From the NCBI RefSeq assembly GCF_900099705.1, contig NZ_LT629695.1, positions 3,162,001-3,226,000 on the forward strand: 64,000 nucleotides of DNA, read 5' to 3'. The DNA is from Agrococcus jejuensis (lineage in GTDB: Bacteria; Actinomycetota; Actinomycetes; Actinomycetales; Microbacteriaceae). Below, piece by piece: positions 46,106 through 54,486 of this stretch (position 1 is its first letter; every line of letters starts with the position of its first letter). A program made the position numbers and the translations under genes. Below the pieces are notes generated by a model. That model worked only from the letters and a program-made list of their open reading frames with translations. It did not search any database and was not told the DNA's origin.

Positions 46106-47388
46106 CCGACTACGACGGCCCGCCGCTGACGCGCCGCGAACGCAAGGAGCGCGAGCGCCTCCTTGCCGAGACGACCGGCCAGACGCCGGCCGTCGATGCG
46201 CCGATCGCGGACGGAGCGGCCGTCGAGGCGGAGCCGGTCGAGTCCCAGGTCGTCGAGCCCGAGGCCGTCGAGCCCGAGCAGAGCGCGACGCCCGTCGAGG
46301 CCACGGTCGTGGACGAGGAGCCCGTCGACGAGGCGCCCGCCGAGCGTGCGCCCGAGCCCGACGAGACGCAGGCGATCGACGTCTCCGAGCTCATCGCAGA
46401 CCTCAAGCCCCAGTCGACGCCGGCCCCCGACGCCGCCGTCGCAGGCGTGCCCGCCGCCGGCGAGGCGCGCGTGCAGGAGGCCATCGGGGCCGACGCCGCC
46501 GCCGAGGAGGCGCCTGCCGATGTGCCCGCGCCGTCGGGCTTCGGCCGATTCTTCGGTCGCCGTGGCCCCGCGCAGGAGGCGCAGGCCGAGCCCGCCGCCG
46601 AGCAGTCGGCGCCCGAGTCGATCGCCGACGTGCTCGCCGACCTCCAGGGCGACCGTGACGAGGCTGCAGCACCGAGCCAGCCCATGCAGCGCATCGAGGT
46701 CGACGACCTCGACCCGGTCGACGACGCCGAGATCGATCGCCTCGAGATCGACGAGGTCGATGTGCCGTCGGCACGCGTCTCGTCGCGACGCATCGCCGAC
46801 TCGACGCCCGCAGAGCTCGAGGACCGCCGCGCGCTGCTCGAGGATGCCGACGACGAGACCGACGACGAGGTCGAGGTGCAGGCGGGTCCGTCGCGCGCCA
46901 CCGGCCGCATCCCCGTCATCGTCAACGTGGTCGAGGACACCTCGCGCCACCACATCGCGGACCTGCGCGAGGACACGAGCGCCATCAGCGCGTCGAGCGT
47001 CGGCACCGGCACCTCCACGATCACGGCCAACGCGCTCGTGCTGCCCCTCTCGGGCGCCAACGAGCCGATCACGGTCGAGACCGCCGACGGCGTCATCGTC
47101 ACGGGATCGATCGACCTGCCGGAGGGCTTCGCATCGTCGGGCCGCAGCCGCGGCACGATCGACACGGCCGAGGTCGACGCCGTCGACGACGCCGGCGAGG
47201 TGCGCAGCCCCGAGACGCAGCCCGTGCGCGCGAGCCGCGCCGTGTCGTCCTACGCCAACGCTCGCGTGCGCATCGCACCGCAGCGCCGGTCGCGCAACGC
47301 GACCCCCATCGTCATCGGCGTCGCGGGAGGCATCGGCATCGTCGCCGTCGGTGCGACCGTCGTCGCCTTCATCGCCGGCTGGATCTAG
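46102..47388 (+). CDS. Acidic, largely disordered membrane-tethered protein between nadD and rsfS
   Basis: 428 residues. A basic head ([12 protein letters not shown]), then about 260 residues of Ala/Glu/Pro/Asp-rich low-complexity sequence. A more ordered stretch follows (about 275-350: [38 protein letters not shown]). One C-terminal membrane helix ends the chain (about 405-427) with hardly any tail, so it is a tail-anchored type with the long part in the cytosol. In many actinobacteria an LCP cell-wall ligase occupies this position. Coupled to nadD by ATGA; rsfS starts 5 bases after it. Function unknown. Confidence 0.75.
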   Translation: MTDYDGPPLTRRERKERERLLAETTGQTPAVDAPIADGAAVEAEPVESQVVEPEAVEPEQSATPVEATVVDEEPVDEAPAERAPEPDETQAIDVSELIADLKPQSTPAPDAAVAGVPAAGEARVQEAIGADAAAEEAPADVPAPSGFGRFFGRRGPAQEAQAEPAAEQSAPESIADVLADLQGDRDEAAAPSQPMQRIEVDDLDPVDDAEIDRLEIDEVDVPSARVSSRRIADSTPAELEDRRALLEDADDETDDEVEVQAGPSRATGRIPVIVNVVEDTSRHHIADLREDTSAISASSVGTGTSTITANALVLPLSGANEPITVETADGVIVTGSIDLPEGFASSGRSRGTIDTAEVDAVDDAGEVRSPETQPVRASRAVSSYANARVRIAPQRRSRNATPIVIGVAGGIGIVAVGATVVAFIAGWI

Positions 47389-47393
47389 ATCAC

Positions 47394-47762
47394 TTGACTG
47401 CAACCGCACGTACCATCGAGCTCGTCCAGGCAGCGGCCAAGGCCGCCGACGGCGTCATGGGCACCGACCTCGTCGGCCTCGACGTCTCGGAGCGCCTGCC
47501 GCTCACCGACGCGTTCCTGCTCGCGACCGGCTCGTCCGAGCGCCAGGTCTCGGCCATCGCCCGCGCGATCGAGGACGACCTCTTCGAGCTCGGCGCGAAG
47601 CCGCTGCGCCGCGAGGGGCGTGCCGACGGTCGCTGGGTGCTCATCGACCTGGGCGACCTCGTCGTGCACGTCTTCCACGAGGACGAGCGCCAGTACTACC
47701 AGCTCGAGCGGCTCTGGCGGGACTGCCCGGCCATCGCGCTCGACCTGCCCGCCGCGGACTGA
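47394..47762 (+). CDS. rsfS: Ribosomal silencing factor RsfS
   Basis: 122 residues, complete RsfS/Iojap. It binds L14 and blocks subunit joining in starvation. Landmarks: KAADGVMGTDLVGLDVS, DAFLLATGSSERQVSAIARAI, then GRWVLIDLGDLVVHVF. TTG start at 47394, five bases past the preceding stop. Last gene of the obgE-rsfS run; a perfect hairpin follows 11 bases later. Confidence 0.94.
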   Translation: MTATARTIELVQAAAKAADGVMGTDLVGLDVSERLPLTDAFLLATGSSERQVSAIARAIEDDLFELGAKPLRREGRADGRWVLIDLGDLVVHVFHEDERQYYQLERLWRDCPAIALDLPAAD

Positions 47763-47773
47763 CCTCCGGCTCG

Positions 47774-47797
47774 CCGCACCGCTTGCGAGCGGTGCGG
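47774..47797 (+). terminator. Terminator after rsfS
   Basis: A perfect 10-base-pair stem (CCGCACCGCT / AGCGGTGCGG) with TGCG loop and TTCTC after it. Its 3' half overlaps the -35 element of the next promoter. Confidence 0.8.
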
Positions 47798-47830
47798 TTC
47801 TCGGCTACCGTCGTGCTGTAAACGTTTCCA
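47783..47830 (+). promoter_or_regulatory. Promoter and LacI-type operator of the glycoside operon
   Basis: TTGCGA (47783-47788), 17 bases, TACCGT (47806-47811), then the operator TGTAAACGTTTCCA (47817-47830) with the palindromic core AAACGTTT characteristic of LacI-family sites. It sits on the transcript start, so the repressor encoded by the first gene would block its own operon. Confidence 0.82.
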
Positions 47831-47885
47831 GTTCGGTTGCAGATCGGACGGATGGAGACGCCGACGAGGTGCGAGGGAGCACGCG

Positions 47886-48875
47886 ATGGCCGAGGGATCG
47901 ACGCTCGCCGCCGTCGCCGCACGCGCAGGCGTCTCGATCGCCAGCGCCTCACGCGCCCTGAACGGCGGCATCGCCTCGACCTCGACGATCGCCCGCGTGC
48001 AGCAGGCCGCCGACGACCTCGGCTACCGGCCCAACCTCATGGCGCGCGGCCTGCAGTCGGGCCGCACCGGCCAGGTCGCGATGCTCGTGCCCGACGCCGC
48101 CAACCCCGTCTACGCGCGCATGATGAGCGCGCTGCAGTCCGAGCTCGACGCCCACGGCATCCGCCTGCTCATGCAGCAGGTGCCCGCGGCGCCCGTCGAC
48201 GCCGTCGCCGCGCTGAGCGCCGGGCTCGTCGACGGCGCGATCGTCGTGGCCCTGCGCGTCACCGACGACGTGGTCGCCGCCGTGCGCACCGCCGCCGTGC
48301 CCGTCGTCGTGCTCGGCCTCGTCGAGACGGCGGGCGTCGACAGCGTGCGCGCCGACTCCCACGCCGGCATGGGCCTGCTCGTCGACCACCTCGTCGCGCA
48401 GGGTGCGCGCCGCATCGGCCTCATCGTCGGCCCCGTCGACACGACCCCTGGTCGCACGCGCCTCGACGGCTTCGTCGCCGCGTGCGAGCGCCAGGGGATC
48501 GCGGCCGACCTCGTCGAGGTCGCCGACGACTTCACCCACGCCGCCGCGCGCCCGGCCGCTCGCGCGATGCTCGACGGCGGCGTGCCCGACGCCATCGTCG
48601 CCGCCAACGACGCCATGGCCCTCGCGACGCTGCGCGAGTGCGCGACCCGCGGCCTGCGCGTGCCGCACGACCTGCTGCTCGCCGGTCTCGACGACACCGA
48701 GCCCGCCGAGCTCTCGGTGCCGAGCCTCACGAGCATCGACCTCGGCGCCCACGACCGTGCCCGCATCGCCGCGCGCACGCTGCTGTCGCGCATCGACGGC
48801 GCCGCGCCGACCGGCCAGCAGGCCGTCGCGCCCCGCCTCGTCGTGCGCGAGTCGACCACGAAGGAGACCGCATGA
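47886..48875 (+). CDS. LacI-family transcriptional repressor, first gene of the operon
   Basis: 329 residues. The N-terminal helix-turn-helix and hinge (TLAAVAARAGVSIASASRALN; VQQAADDLGYRPNLMARGL) recognise AAACGTTT-type operators. A periplasmic-binding-protein-like sensor domain (about 62-325) follows with VPDAANPVYARMMSAL and VVANDAMAL-type contacts (seen as VAANDAMALATL). It is likely induced by the imported sugar or a product. It leads the operon and its stop overlaps the first permease gene (ATGA), so repressor and transporter levels are tied. Confidence 0.93.
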   Translation: MAEGSTLAAVAARAGVSIASASRALNGGIASTSTIARVQQAADDLGYRPNLMARGLQSGRTGQVAMLVPDAANPVYARMMSALQSELDAHGIRLLMQQVPAAPVDAVAALSAGLVDGAIVVALRVTDDVVAAVRTAAVPVVVLGLVETAGVDSVRADSHAGMGLLVDHLVAQGARRIGLIVGPVDTTPGRTRLDGFVAACERQGIAADLVEVADDFTHAAARPAARAMLDGGVPDAIVAANDAMALATLRECATRGLRVPHDLLLAGLDDTEPAELSVPSLTSIDLGAHDRARIAARTLLSRIDGAAPTGQQAVAPRLVVRESTTKETA

Positions 48876-49801
48876 CCGCCGTCGCCACGCGGCCGGAGGC
48901 ACCGACGCCTCCCCGGCCGCAGCGCCGAGGTCGTCGCGGGCGACAGGACTGGAGCGCCTACCTCCTGTTCGTGCCCGCGATGATCCCGATCCTCGCCTTC
49001 AGCGTGTACCCGCTGCTGCAGGGCATCCTGCTGGGCTTCACCGACTCGCAGTCGGGGCTCAACGCCGTCACCTCGTTCACGGGCATCGACAACTACGTGC
49101 GGCTGCTCGACTACGGGCTGTTCTGGCAGTCGTTCGGCATCGGCCTCATCTGGGCGTTCTCGGTCACGATCATCCAGTTCGTCGCCTCGCTGTGCCTTGC
49201 GCTGCTGCTCAACGCCAACCTCTGGGGCCAGGGGATCGCGCGCACGATCGCGCTCATCCCGTGGGCCATGCCGCCCGTGATCATCGCCATCATGTGGCGC
49301 TTCATGCTGCACCCCACCTACGGCGCCATCAACGGCGGCCTCGGCGCGCTCGGCCTGCCCGACGACACGAACTGGCTCGGCACGGCGCAGTGGGCGCTGC
49401 CCGCCGTCATCGTCGTGGGCGTCTGGGCGGGCATGCCGCAGACCACCATCACGCTGCTCGCGGGCCTGCAGGGCATCGACGACCAGCTGCACGAGGCCGC
49501 GCAGCTCGACGGCGCCGGCGTGTGGCAGCGGTTCTGGAACATCACCATCCCGGGCCTGCGTCCCGTGATCGTCGCGATCACGACGCTCGACTTCATCAAC
49601 AACTTCAACTCGTTCGCACTGGTCTACGTGCTCACGGCGGGCGCCTACGGCACGATGCTGCCGATGCTGTTCGCCTACAACGAGGCGTTCCGGTACGGCA
49701 ACTTCGGGCTCGCGAGCGCGATGGGCAACGTCATCGTCATCGTCATCGCGGCGTTCCTCTTCGTGTACCTCCGCGCGCAGGCGAAGGCGAGGACCGCATG
49801 A
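48872..49801 (+). CDS. Sugar ABC transporter permease (MalF/UgpA type)
   Basis: 309 residues, about six membrane helices with a basic N-terminal tail. The EAA loop that contacts the ATPase reads EAAQLDGAGVWQRFWNITIPGL. Together with the next permease it forms the channel of a CUT1-class importer. ATGA-coupled on both sides. No ATPase gene lies in the operon, so a shared MsiK-like ATPase encoded elsewhere is expected, as in other actinobacteria. Confidence 0.92.
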   Translation: MTAVATRPEAPTPPRPQRRGRRGRQDWSAYLLFVPAMIPILAFSVYPLLQGILLGFTDSQSGLNAVTSFTGIDNYVRLLDYGLFWQSFGIGLIWAFSVTIIQFVASLCLALLLNANLWGQGIARTIALIPWAMPPVIIAIMWRFMLHPTYGAINGGLGALGLPDDTNWLGTAQWALPAVIVVGVWAGMPQTTITLLAGLQGIDDQLHEAAQLDGAGVWQRFWNITIPGLRPVIVAITTLDFINNFNSFALVYVLTAGAYGTMLPMLFAYNEAFRYGNFGLASAMGNVIVIVIAAFLFVYLRAQAKARTA

Positions 49802-50628
49802 CCCGTCGTGTCTGGCGCGTGCTGCAGTACGTCGCCCTCGTGCTCTTCGTCGTCTTCCTCGGCTTCCCGCTGCTCTTCCTCGTCACGGCGGCGTTCAAGA
49901 CGCAGCAGGAGCTGCAGTCGCCCGACCCGCAGCTGCTGCCCGCGCAGTGGAACCTCGACAACTTCGTCGGCGCGATCGAGCGCGCCGGGCTCGGGCAGGC
50001 GGCGCTCAACAGCCTCGTCGTCGCCCTCGCCACGACGGTCATCGTCGTGCTCGTGGCGCTGCCGGCCGCCTACGCGCTCGCGCGGTTCCAGACGCGGCTG
50101 CGGGGGCTCGCGACGGGCTGGATCCTGCTGAGCCAGGTCTTCCCGTTCATCCTCATCATCATCCCGCTGTTCCTCATGCTGCGGCCGATCGGCCTCAACA
50201 ACACGCTCGCGGGGCTCGTCGTCGTGTACGTCGTCTGGTCGTTGCCGTTCGCGCTGTGGATGCTGCGCGGCTACGTCGCCGCCATCCCCGGCGAGCTCGA
50301 GGAGGCGGGCGCCATGGACGGCGCGTCGCGGTTCCGCGTGCTGCGGTCGATCATCATGCCGCTGCTCGGCCCCGGTCTCGTCGCCACGAGCCTCTTCGCC
50401 TTCATCGGGTCGTGGAACGAGTTCTTCTTCGCGCTCGTGCTCATCAAGGACGAGGCGCTGCAGACCCTGCCGCAGCGGCTCGCGCTCTTCGTGGGATCCG
50501 AGGGGCAGGTGGCGCTGGGGCAGCTCGCCGCCGGCAGCCTGCTCGCGTGCATCCCCTCGCTCGTCTTCTTCGCCATCATCCAACGTCGTCTCACGTCGGG
50601 CCTGCTCTCGGGCGCCGTCAAGGGATGA
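49798..50628 (+). CDS. Sugar ABC transporter permease (MalG/UgpE type)
   Basis: 276 residues, six membrane helices. EAA loop EEAGAMDGASRFRVLRSIIMPL. Partner of the preceding permease, with which it overlaps (ATGA). The conserved C-terminal half begins PFALWMLRGYVAAIPGELEEAG. Confidence 0.92.
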   Translation: MTRRVWRVLQYVALVLFVVFLGFPLLFLVTAAFKTQQELQSPDPQLLPAQWNLDNFVGAIERAGLGQAALNSLVVALATTVIVVLVALPAAYALARFQTRLRGLATGWILLSQVFPFILIIIPLFLMLRPIGLNNTLAGLVVVYVVWSLPFALWMLRGYVAAIPGELEEAGAMDGASRFRVLRSIIMPLLGPGLVATSLFAFIGSWNEFFFALVLIKDEALQTLPQRLALFVGSEGQVALGQLAAGSLLACIPSLVFFAIIQRRLTSGLLSGAVKG

Positions 50629-50651
50629 CCCCTCATCGAAAGCGGGACACC

Positions 50652-51944
50652 ATGCACCGTTCCATCCGCGCGATCGCAGGCATCGGCGCCTGCGCAGCGC
50701 TGCTCACCGGCTGCGCCTTCGGCGGCGGCGGCGCCACCGAGGCGACGACCGACCCCGACGAGGACGTCACGCTGACGTTCCAGTCGCTCGCGTTCCAGGA
50801 CGCGACCATCCAGGCCACGCAGGACATCGTCGACGCGTGGAACGCCGAGCACCCCGAGACGCAGGTCGACGTCGTGCAGGGCTCGTGGGACAACGTGCAC
50901 GACCAGCTCGTGACCCAGTTCCAGGGTGGCGAGGCGCCCGACATCATCCACAACGAGGCCTCCGACATGACGGGCTTCGCGCAGGACGGCTACCTCGCCG
51001 ACCTCTCGCCCTACCTCTCCGACGACGTCGTCGACTCGGTGGGCCAGGGCATCTGGGACTCCGTGAGCATCGGCGACGAGGTCTTCGCGGCCCCCACCGT
51101 CATGCAGTCGTACGTCGTCTTCGCGAACACGGCCGCCTTCGACGCCGCGGGCGTCGCAGTGCCGACGGGCGACGAGCTGTCGTGGGATGCGCTGCGCGAG
51201 ACCGCGCAGCAGCTCACGACCGACGGTGCCTTCGGCCTCGGCTGGGGCCTGCGGCAGCCGACGGCGCCGTTCATGAACCTCGCGCTCGGCTTCGACGGCA
51301 CGTTCTTCGACGTCGCCGACGACGGCAGCGCCACGATCGACGTGGGCGAGGGGGAGCTCGCCGTGCCCGAGGCCGTGCACGCCATGGCGTACGACGACGC
51401 GTCGCTCGACCCCATCACGCTCACGCAGTCGGGCGGCGACGTGCTGCCGGGCTTCCTCGGCGGCCAGTACGCCATGTACGTCGGCGGCTCGTACCTCGCG
51501 CAGCAGATCGCCGACTCGGCGCCCGAGGGCTTCGAGTGGACGGTGCTGCCGCCTCTCGCCGGGTCGAACGGCAGCGCGCAGGGCACGAGCCCGCAGACGC
51601 TCTCGGTGCCTGCGGAGTCCGAGCACGTCGATCGCGCCGCGGCGTTCATCGACTACTTCATGCAGGCCGACAACCTCGCCGCGATCGGCGAGGGCGACTG
51701 CCTCATCCCCGCGAGCGAGGCCGCGCGTGCCGAGCTCGAGACCGCGACGGAGGGGCAGACGGGCTGGGCCGAGATGCTCGCGTCGGGCGCGACGCTCGAG
51801 GCTGCGCCGTTCCAGCTCGCGGCGGACTACCCGCAGTGGAAGGACCAGTACGCGACGCCCGCGTTCCAGGAGTACCTCGCGGGCACCATCACGCTCGAGC
51901 AGCTCGAGCAGCGACTCGCGGACGGCTGGGACCAGGTCGGCTGA
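50652..51944 (+). CDS. Sugar ABC transporter substrate-binding lipoprotein
   Basis: 430 residues, family 1 solute-binding protein. The signal peptide ends in LTGC (lipidated C21). Typical landmarks: FQGGEAPDIIHNEASD, AAPTVMQSYVVFANTAAFDAAG, and the PQTLSVPAESEHVDRAAAFIDYF segment. Ligand-site residues cannot be assigned by eye. Placed after the permeases, 23 bases from the second, before the two glycohydrolase genes. Confidence 0.92.
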   Translation: MHRSIRAIAGIGACAALLTGCAFGGGGATEATTDPDEDVTLTFQSLAFQDATIQATQDIVDAWNAEHPETQVDVVQGSWDNVHDQLVTQFQGGEAPDIIHNEASDMTGFAQDGYLADLSPYLSDDVVDSVGQGIWDSVSIGDEVFAAPTVMQSYVVFANTAAFDAAGVAVPTGDELSWDALRETAQQLTTDGAFGLGWGLRQPTAPFMNLALGFDGTFFDVADDGSATIDVGEGELAVPEAVHAMAYDDASLDPITLTQSGGDVLPGFLGGQYAMYVGGSYLAQQIADSAPEGFEWTVLPPLAGSNGSAQGTSPQTLSVPAESEHVDRAAAFIDYFMQADNLAAIGEGDCLIPASEAARAELETATEGQTGWAEMLASGATLEAAPFQLAADYPQWKDQYATPAFQEYLAGTITLEQLEQRLADGWDQVG

Positions 51945-51991
51945 CCTGCCTGACGCATCCATCACGCACGACACGACAGGAGCAGGACGCA

Positions 51992-53140
51992 GTGGCACGA
52001 TCGATCGAGGACGCCGCGACGGGCGCGCTCGCAGGCTCGGCGGTGGGCGACGCCCTCGGCGGCGCCGCCGAGGGCAACACGCCGGAGGTCATCCAGGAGC
52101 GCTACGCCGGCACGATCGAGGGCATCGTGCCCCCGTTCCACGCCGACTGGCGCACCGCGAGGCCCATCGCGCCGTACCACAAGGGCGACGGGCACGTCAC
52201 CGACGACACCCTCATGACGAGCCTGCTCGTCGACGTGTACGCCGAGGTGCGCAGGCACCTCACGGCGCACGACGTCGCCGAGCACCTCGTGCCGCGCATG
52301 ATCGGCGAGGTGCGGTGGATCCCCGAGCTCGAGGCGGAGGCGCTGCCGCTGCAGCGCGTGTTCCTCGCCGAGAAGTGGCTCGTGGCACGCCTGCACTACG
52401 GCCACGTGGATCCGCGCGAGGCAGGCGTCGGCAACGTCGTGAACTGCGGCGCGACGATGTACGTCGCGCCCATCGGCCTCGTGAACGCCGGCGATCCGGC
52501 CGGGGCGTACGCGGAGGCGATCGACGTCGCCGGTGCGCACCAGTCGAGCTACGGCCGCGAGGCGGCGGGCGTGTTCGCCGCAGCGGTCGCGGCGGCGACG
52601 GTGCCGGGCGCGTCGGTCTCCGACGTCGTCGACGCCTCCCTCGCCCTCGCGAAGGACGGCACGCGCGCTGCGATCGAGGCGGTCGTCGACGCCGCGTCGC
52701 GGCTCGACGGCTGGCGCGACGGCGGCCTCGCGGTGCTGCGCGACGCCGTGCGCCCGTTCGACACCGTCGGCGACACGTACCGGCAGCCGGCGATGGATGC
52801 GCGGCTGCCGAGCCGCACGAAGGCCATCGAGGAGCTGCCGATCGCGTTCGGCATGCTCGTGGCGTGCGGCGGCGACTATCGCGAGGCCGTGCTGGGCGCC
52901 GTGAACTACGGCCGCGACTCCGACTCGATCGCCGTCATGGCCGGCTCGGTCGCAGGCGCGCTCGGCGGCGAGGATGCCGTGCCGGCCGAGTGGATCGACG
53001 CCGTGGGCGAGGCGTCGCGGCTCGACCTGCGGGCGCCCGGAGCCGTCATGGCCGAGGTGGCGCGCGAGGTGCTCGTCGCCGACGAGGCGCGGCTCGCGTC
53101 GCGTCGTACCGTGGCGGAGCGCCTCGGGATCGCCGCCTGA
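51992..53140 (+). CDS. ADP-ribosylglycohydrolase-family protein (first of two)
   Basis: 382 residues, DraG/ARH fold, all-helical. It binds two magnesium ions through TDDT (T70-D71-D72) and DSDS (D309-S310-D311-S312 in GRDSDSIAVMAGS), both intact. The family cleaves N- or O-glycosidic bonds to ribose; here its place in a sugar-import operon argues for a small-molecule substrate, not protein ADP-ribose. The GTG at 51992 has CAGGAG upstream. Its stop and the next ATG share one base (TGATG). Confidence 0.9.
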   Translation: MARSIEDAATGALAGSAVGDALGGAAEGNTPEVIQERYAGTIEGIVPPFHADWRTARPIAPYHKGDGHVTDDTLMTSLLVDVYAEVRRHLTAHDVAEHLVPRMIGEVRWIPELEAEALPLQRVFLAEKWLVARLHYGHVDPREAGVGNVVNCGATMYVAPIGLVNAGDPAGAYAEAIDVAGAHQSSYGREAAGVFAAAVAAATVPGASVSDVVDASLALAKDGTRAAIEAVVDAASRLDGWRDGGLAVLRDAVRPFDTVGDTYRQPAMDARLPSRTKAIEELPIAFGMLVACGGDYREAVLGAVNYGRDSDSIAVMAGSVAGALGGEDAVPAEWIDAVGEASRLDLRAPGAVMAEVAREVLVADEARLASRRTVAERLGIAA

Positions 53141-54486
53141 TGCTGCGGCTCACCTGGACGCAGCCCGAGGACCTCGCCGCCCACGCCCTCGCGGCCGCGC
53201 GACTCGACGGCGTCGACGTCGCCGACCTCGAGGCCGAGCTCGTCGCCGCGGGCGGCTCGCTCGAGGCCCCGGCGTCGGGGGCGACGCCGGAGCGCGGCTC
53301 GGACGCGCTGCGGGCCGTCGCGACGCGCGTGACGGCCGAGGCGTGCGCGCGGCCGCGACCGCGGGCGCTGCTCGACGCCGAGCCCGACGACTGGGAGGCG
53401 ATGGCGCTCGCGCCGGCATCGCTGCCCGTCGCACCGGGCCTCGACGACCGCCTGCGCGGCGCCTGGCTCGGCCGTGCGGTCGGCTGCCTCGTCGGCAAGC
53501 CCGTCGAGAAGATCCCGCGCGCCGGCATCCGCGCCATCGCCGAGGCGACGGGCCGCTGGCCCGTGCGCGGCTACTTCACCGAGGCGGGCCTGCCCGCCGA
53601 CGTCGCCGCGGCCTGGCCGTGGAATCGACGATCGCGACCCACGAGCCTCGACGGCGTCATCGACGGCATGCCCGAGGACGACGACCTGAACTTCGCCGTG
53701 CTCGCCCTCGTCGCGCAGGAGCGGCATGGCGACGCGCTCACGACCGACGACGTCGCACGCCTGTGGCTCGAGCAGCTGCCCGCCGGCCGCATCTTCACCG
53801 CCGAGCGCATCGCGCTGCGCAACCTGCTCGCGGGCGAGGAGCCCGACGTCGCCGGCGAGGTCGCGAACCCGTTCGTCGACTGGATCGGCGCGCTCATCCG
53901 CGCCGACGCGTACGGCTGGGCGCACGCGGGCGACCCCGCGACGGCCGCGCATCTCGCCGTCGTGGATGCGCGCCTCACGCACCGCCGCGCCGGCGTGCAC
54001 GGCGCCGCCTGCATGGCGGGCGCCGCCGCGGCGGCCGTCGCGGGTGCGACGCCCGCCGAGGCCATCGAGGCCGGGCTCGCGTGCGTGCCCGAGGGCTCGC
54101 GGCTCGCGGAGGCCGTGCGCCTCGGCCGCGACCTCGCCGCATCCGACCTCGACGACGAGGCCGCGATCGACGCGCTGCACGAACGGTACGGCCACCTGCA
54201 CTGGGTGCACGTGCTGCACAATGCCGCCGTCATCGCCTTCGCGGCGATCCGCGGCGCCGACGACCTCGGCCGCGCCGTGGGCCTCGCCGTCTCGGCGGGC
54301 TGGGACACCGACTCCGCCGGCGCCACCGTCGGCGGCCTCGTGGGGGCGCAGGGCACCGTTGCGATCCCCGCGCACCTCGCCGAGCCCATCCACGGCGTCT
54401 ACCGCACGACGCTCGCGGGCTTCGACGGCGTCGCGTTCGACGACCTCGCCGACCGCACGCTCGCGCTCGTGCAGGTGCCCGCATGA
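53140..54486 (+). CDS. ADP-ribosylglycohydrolase-family protein (second, divergent)
   Basis: 448 residues. An unusual ~95-residue N-terminal helical segment precedes the ARH fold, which starts at LDDRLRGAWLGRAVGCLVGKPVEK (core RGAWLGRAVGC). The first metal motif is EDDDLN (179-184) in place of TDDT; the second, DTDS (389-392), is standard. It differs enough from its neighbour that the two probably act on different bonds or substrates, or form a heteromer. Coupled at both ends (TGATG, ATGA). Confidence 0.88.
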   Translation: MLRLTWTQPEDLAAHALAAARLDGVDVADLEAELVAAGGSLEAPASGATPERGSDALRAVATRVTAEACARPRPRALLDAEPDDWEAMALAPASLPVAPGLDDRLRGAWLGRAVGCLVGKPVEKIPRAGIRAIAEATGRWPVRGYFTEAGLPADVAAAWPWNRRSRPTSLDGVIDGMPEDDDLNFAVLALVAQERHGDALTTDDVARLWLEQLPAGRIFTAERIALRNLLAGEEPDVAGEVANPFVDWIGALIRADAYGWAHAGDPATAAHLAVVDARLTHRRAGVHGAACMAGAAAAAVAGATPAEAIEAGLACVPEGSRLAEAVRLGRDLAASDLDDEAAIDALHERYGHLHWVHVLHNAAVIAFAAIRGADDLGRAVGLAVSAGWDTDSAGATVGGLVGAQGTVAIPAHLAEPIHGVYRTTLAGFDGVAFDDLADRTLALVQVPA

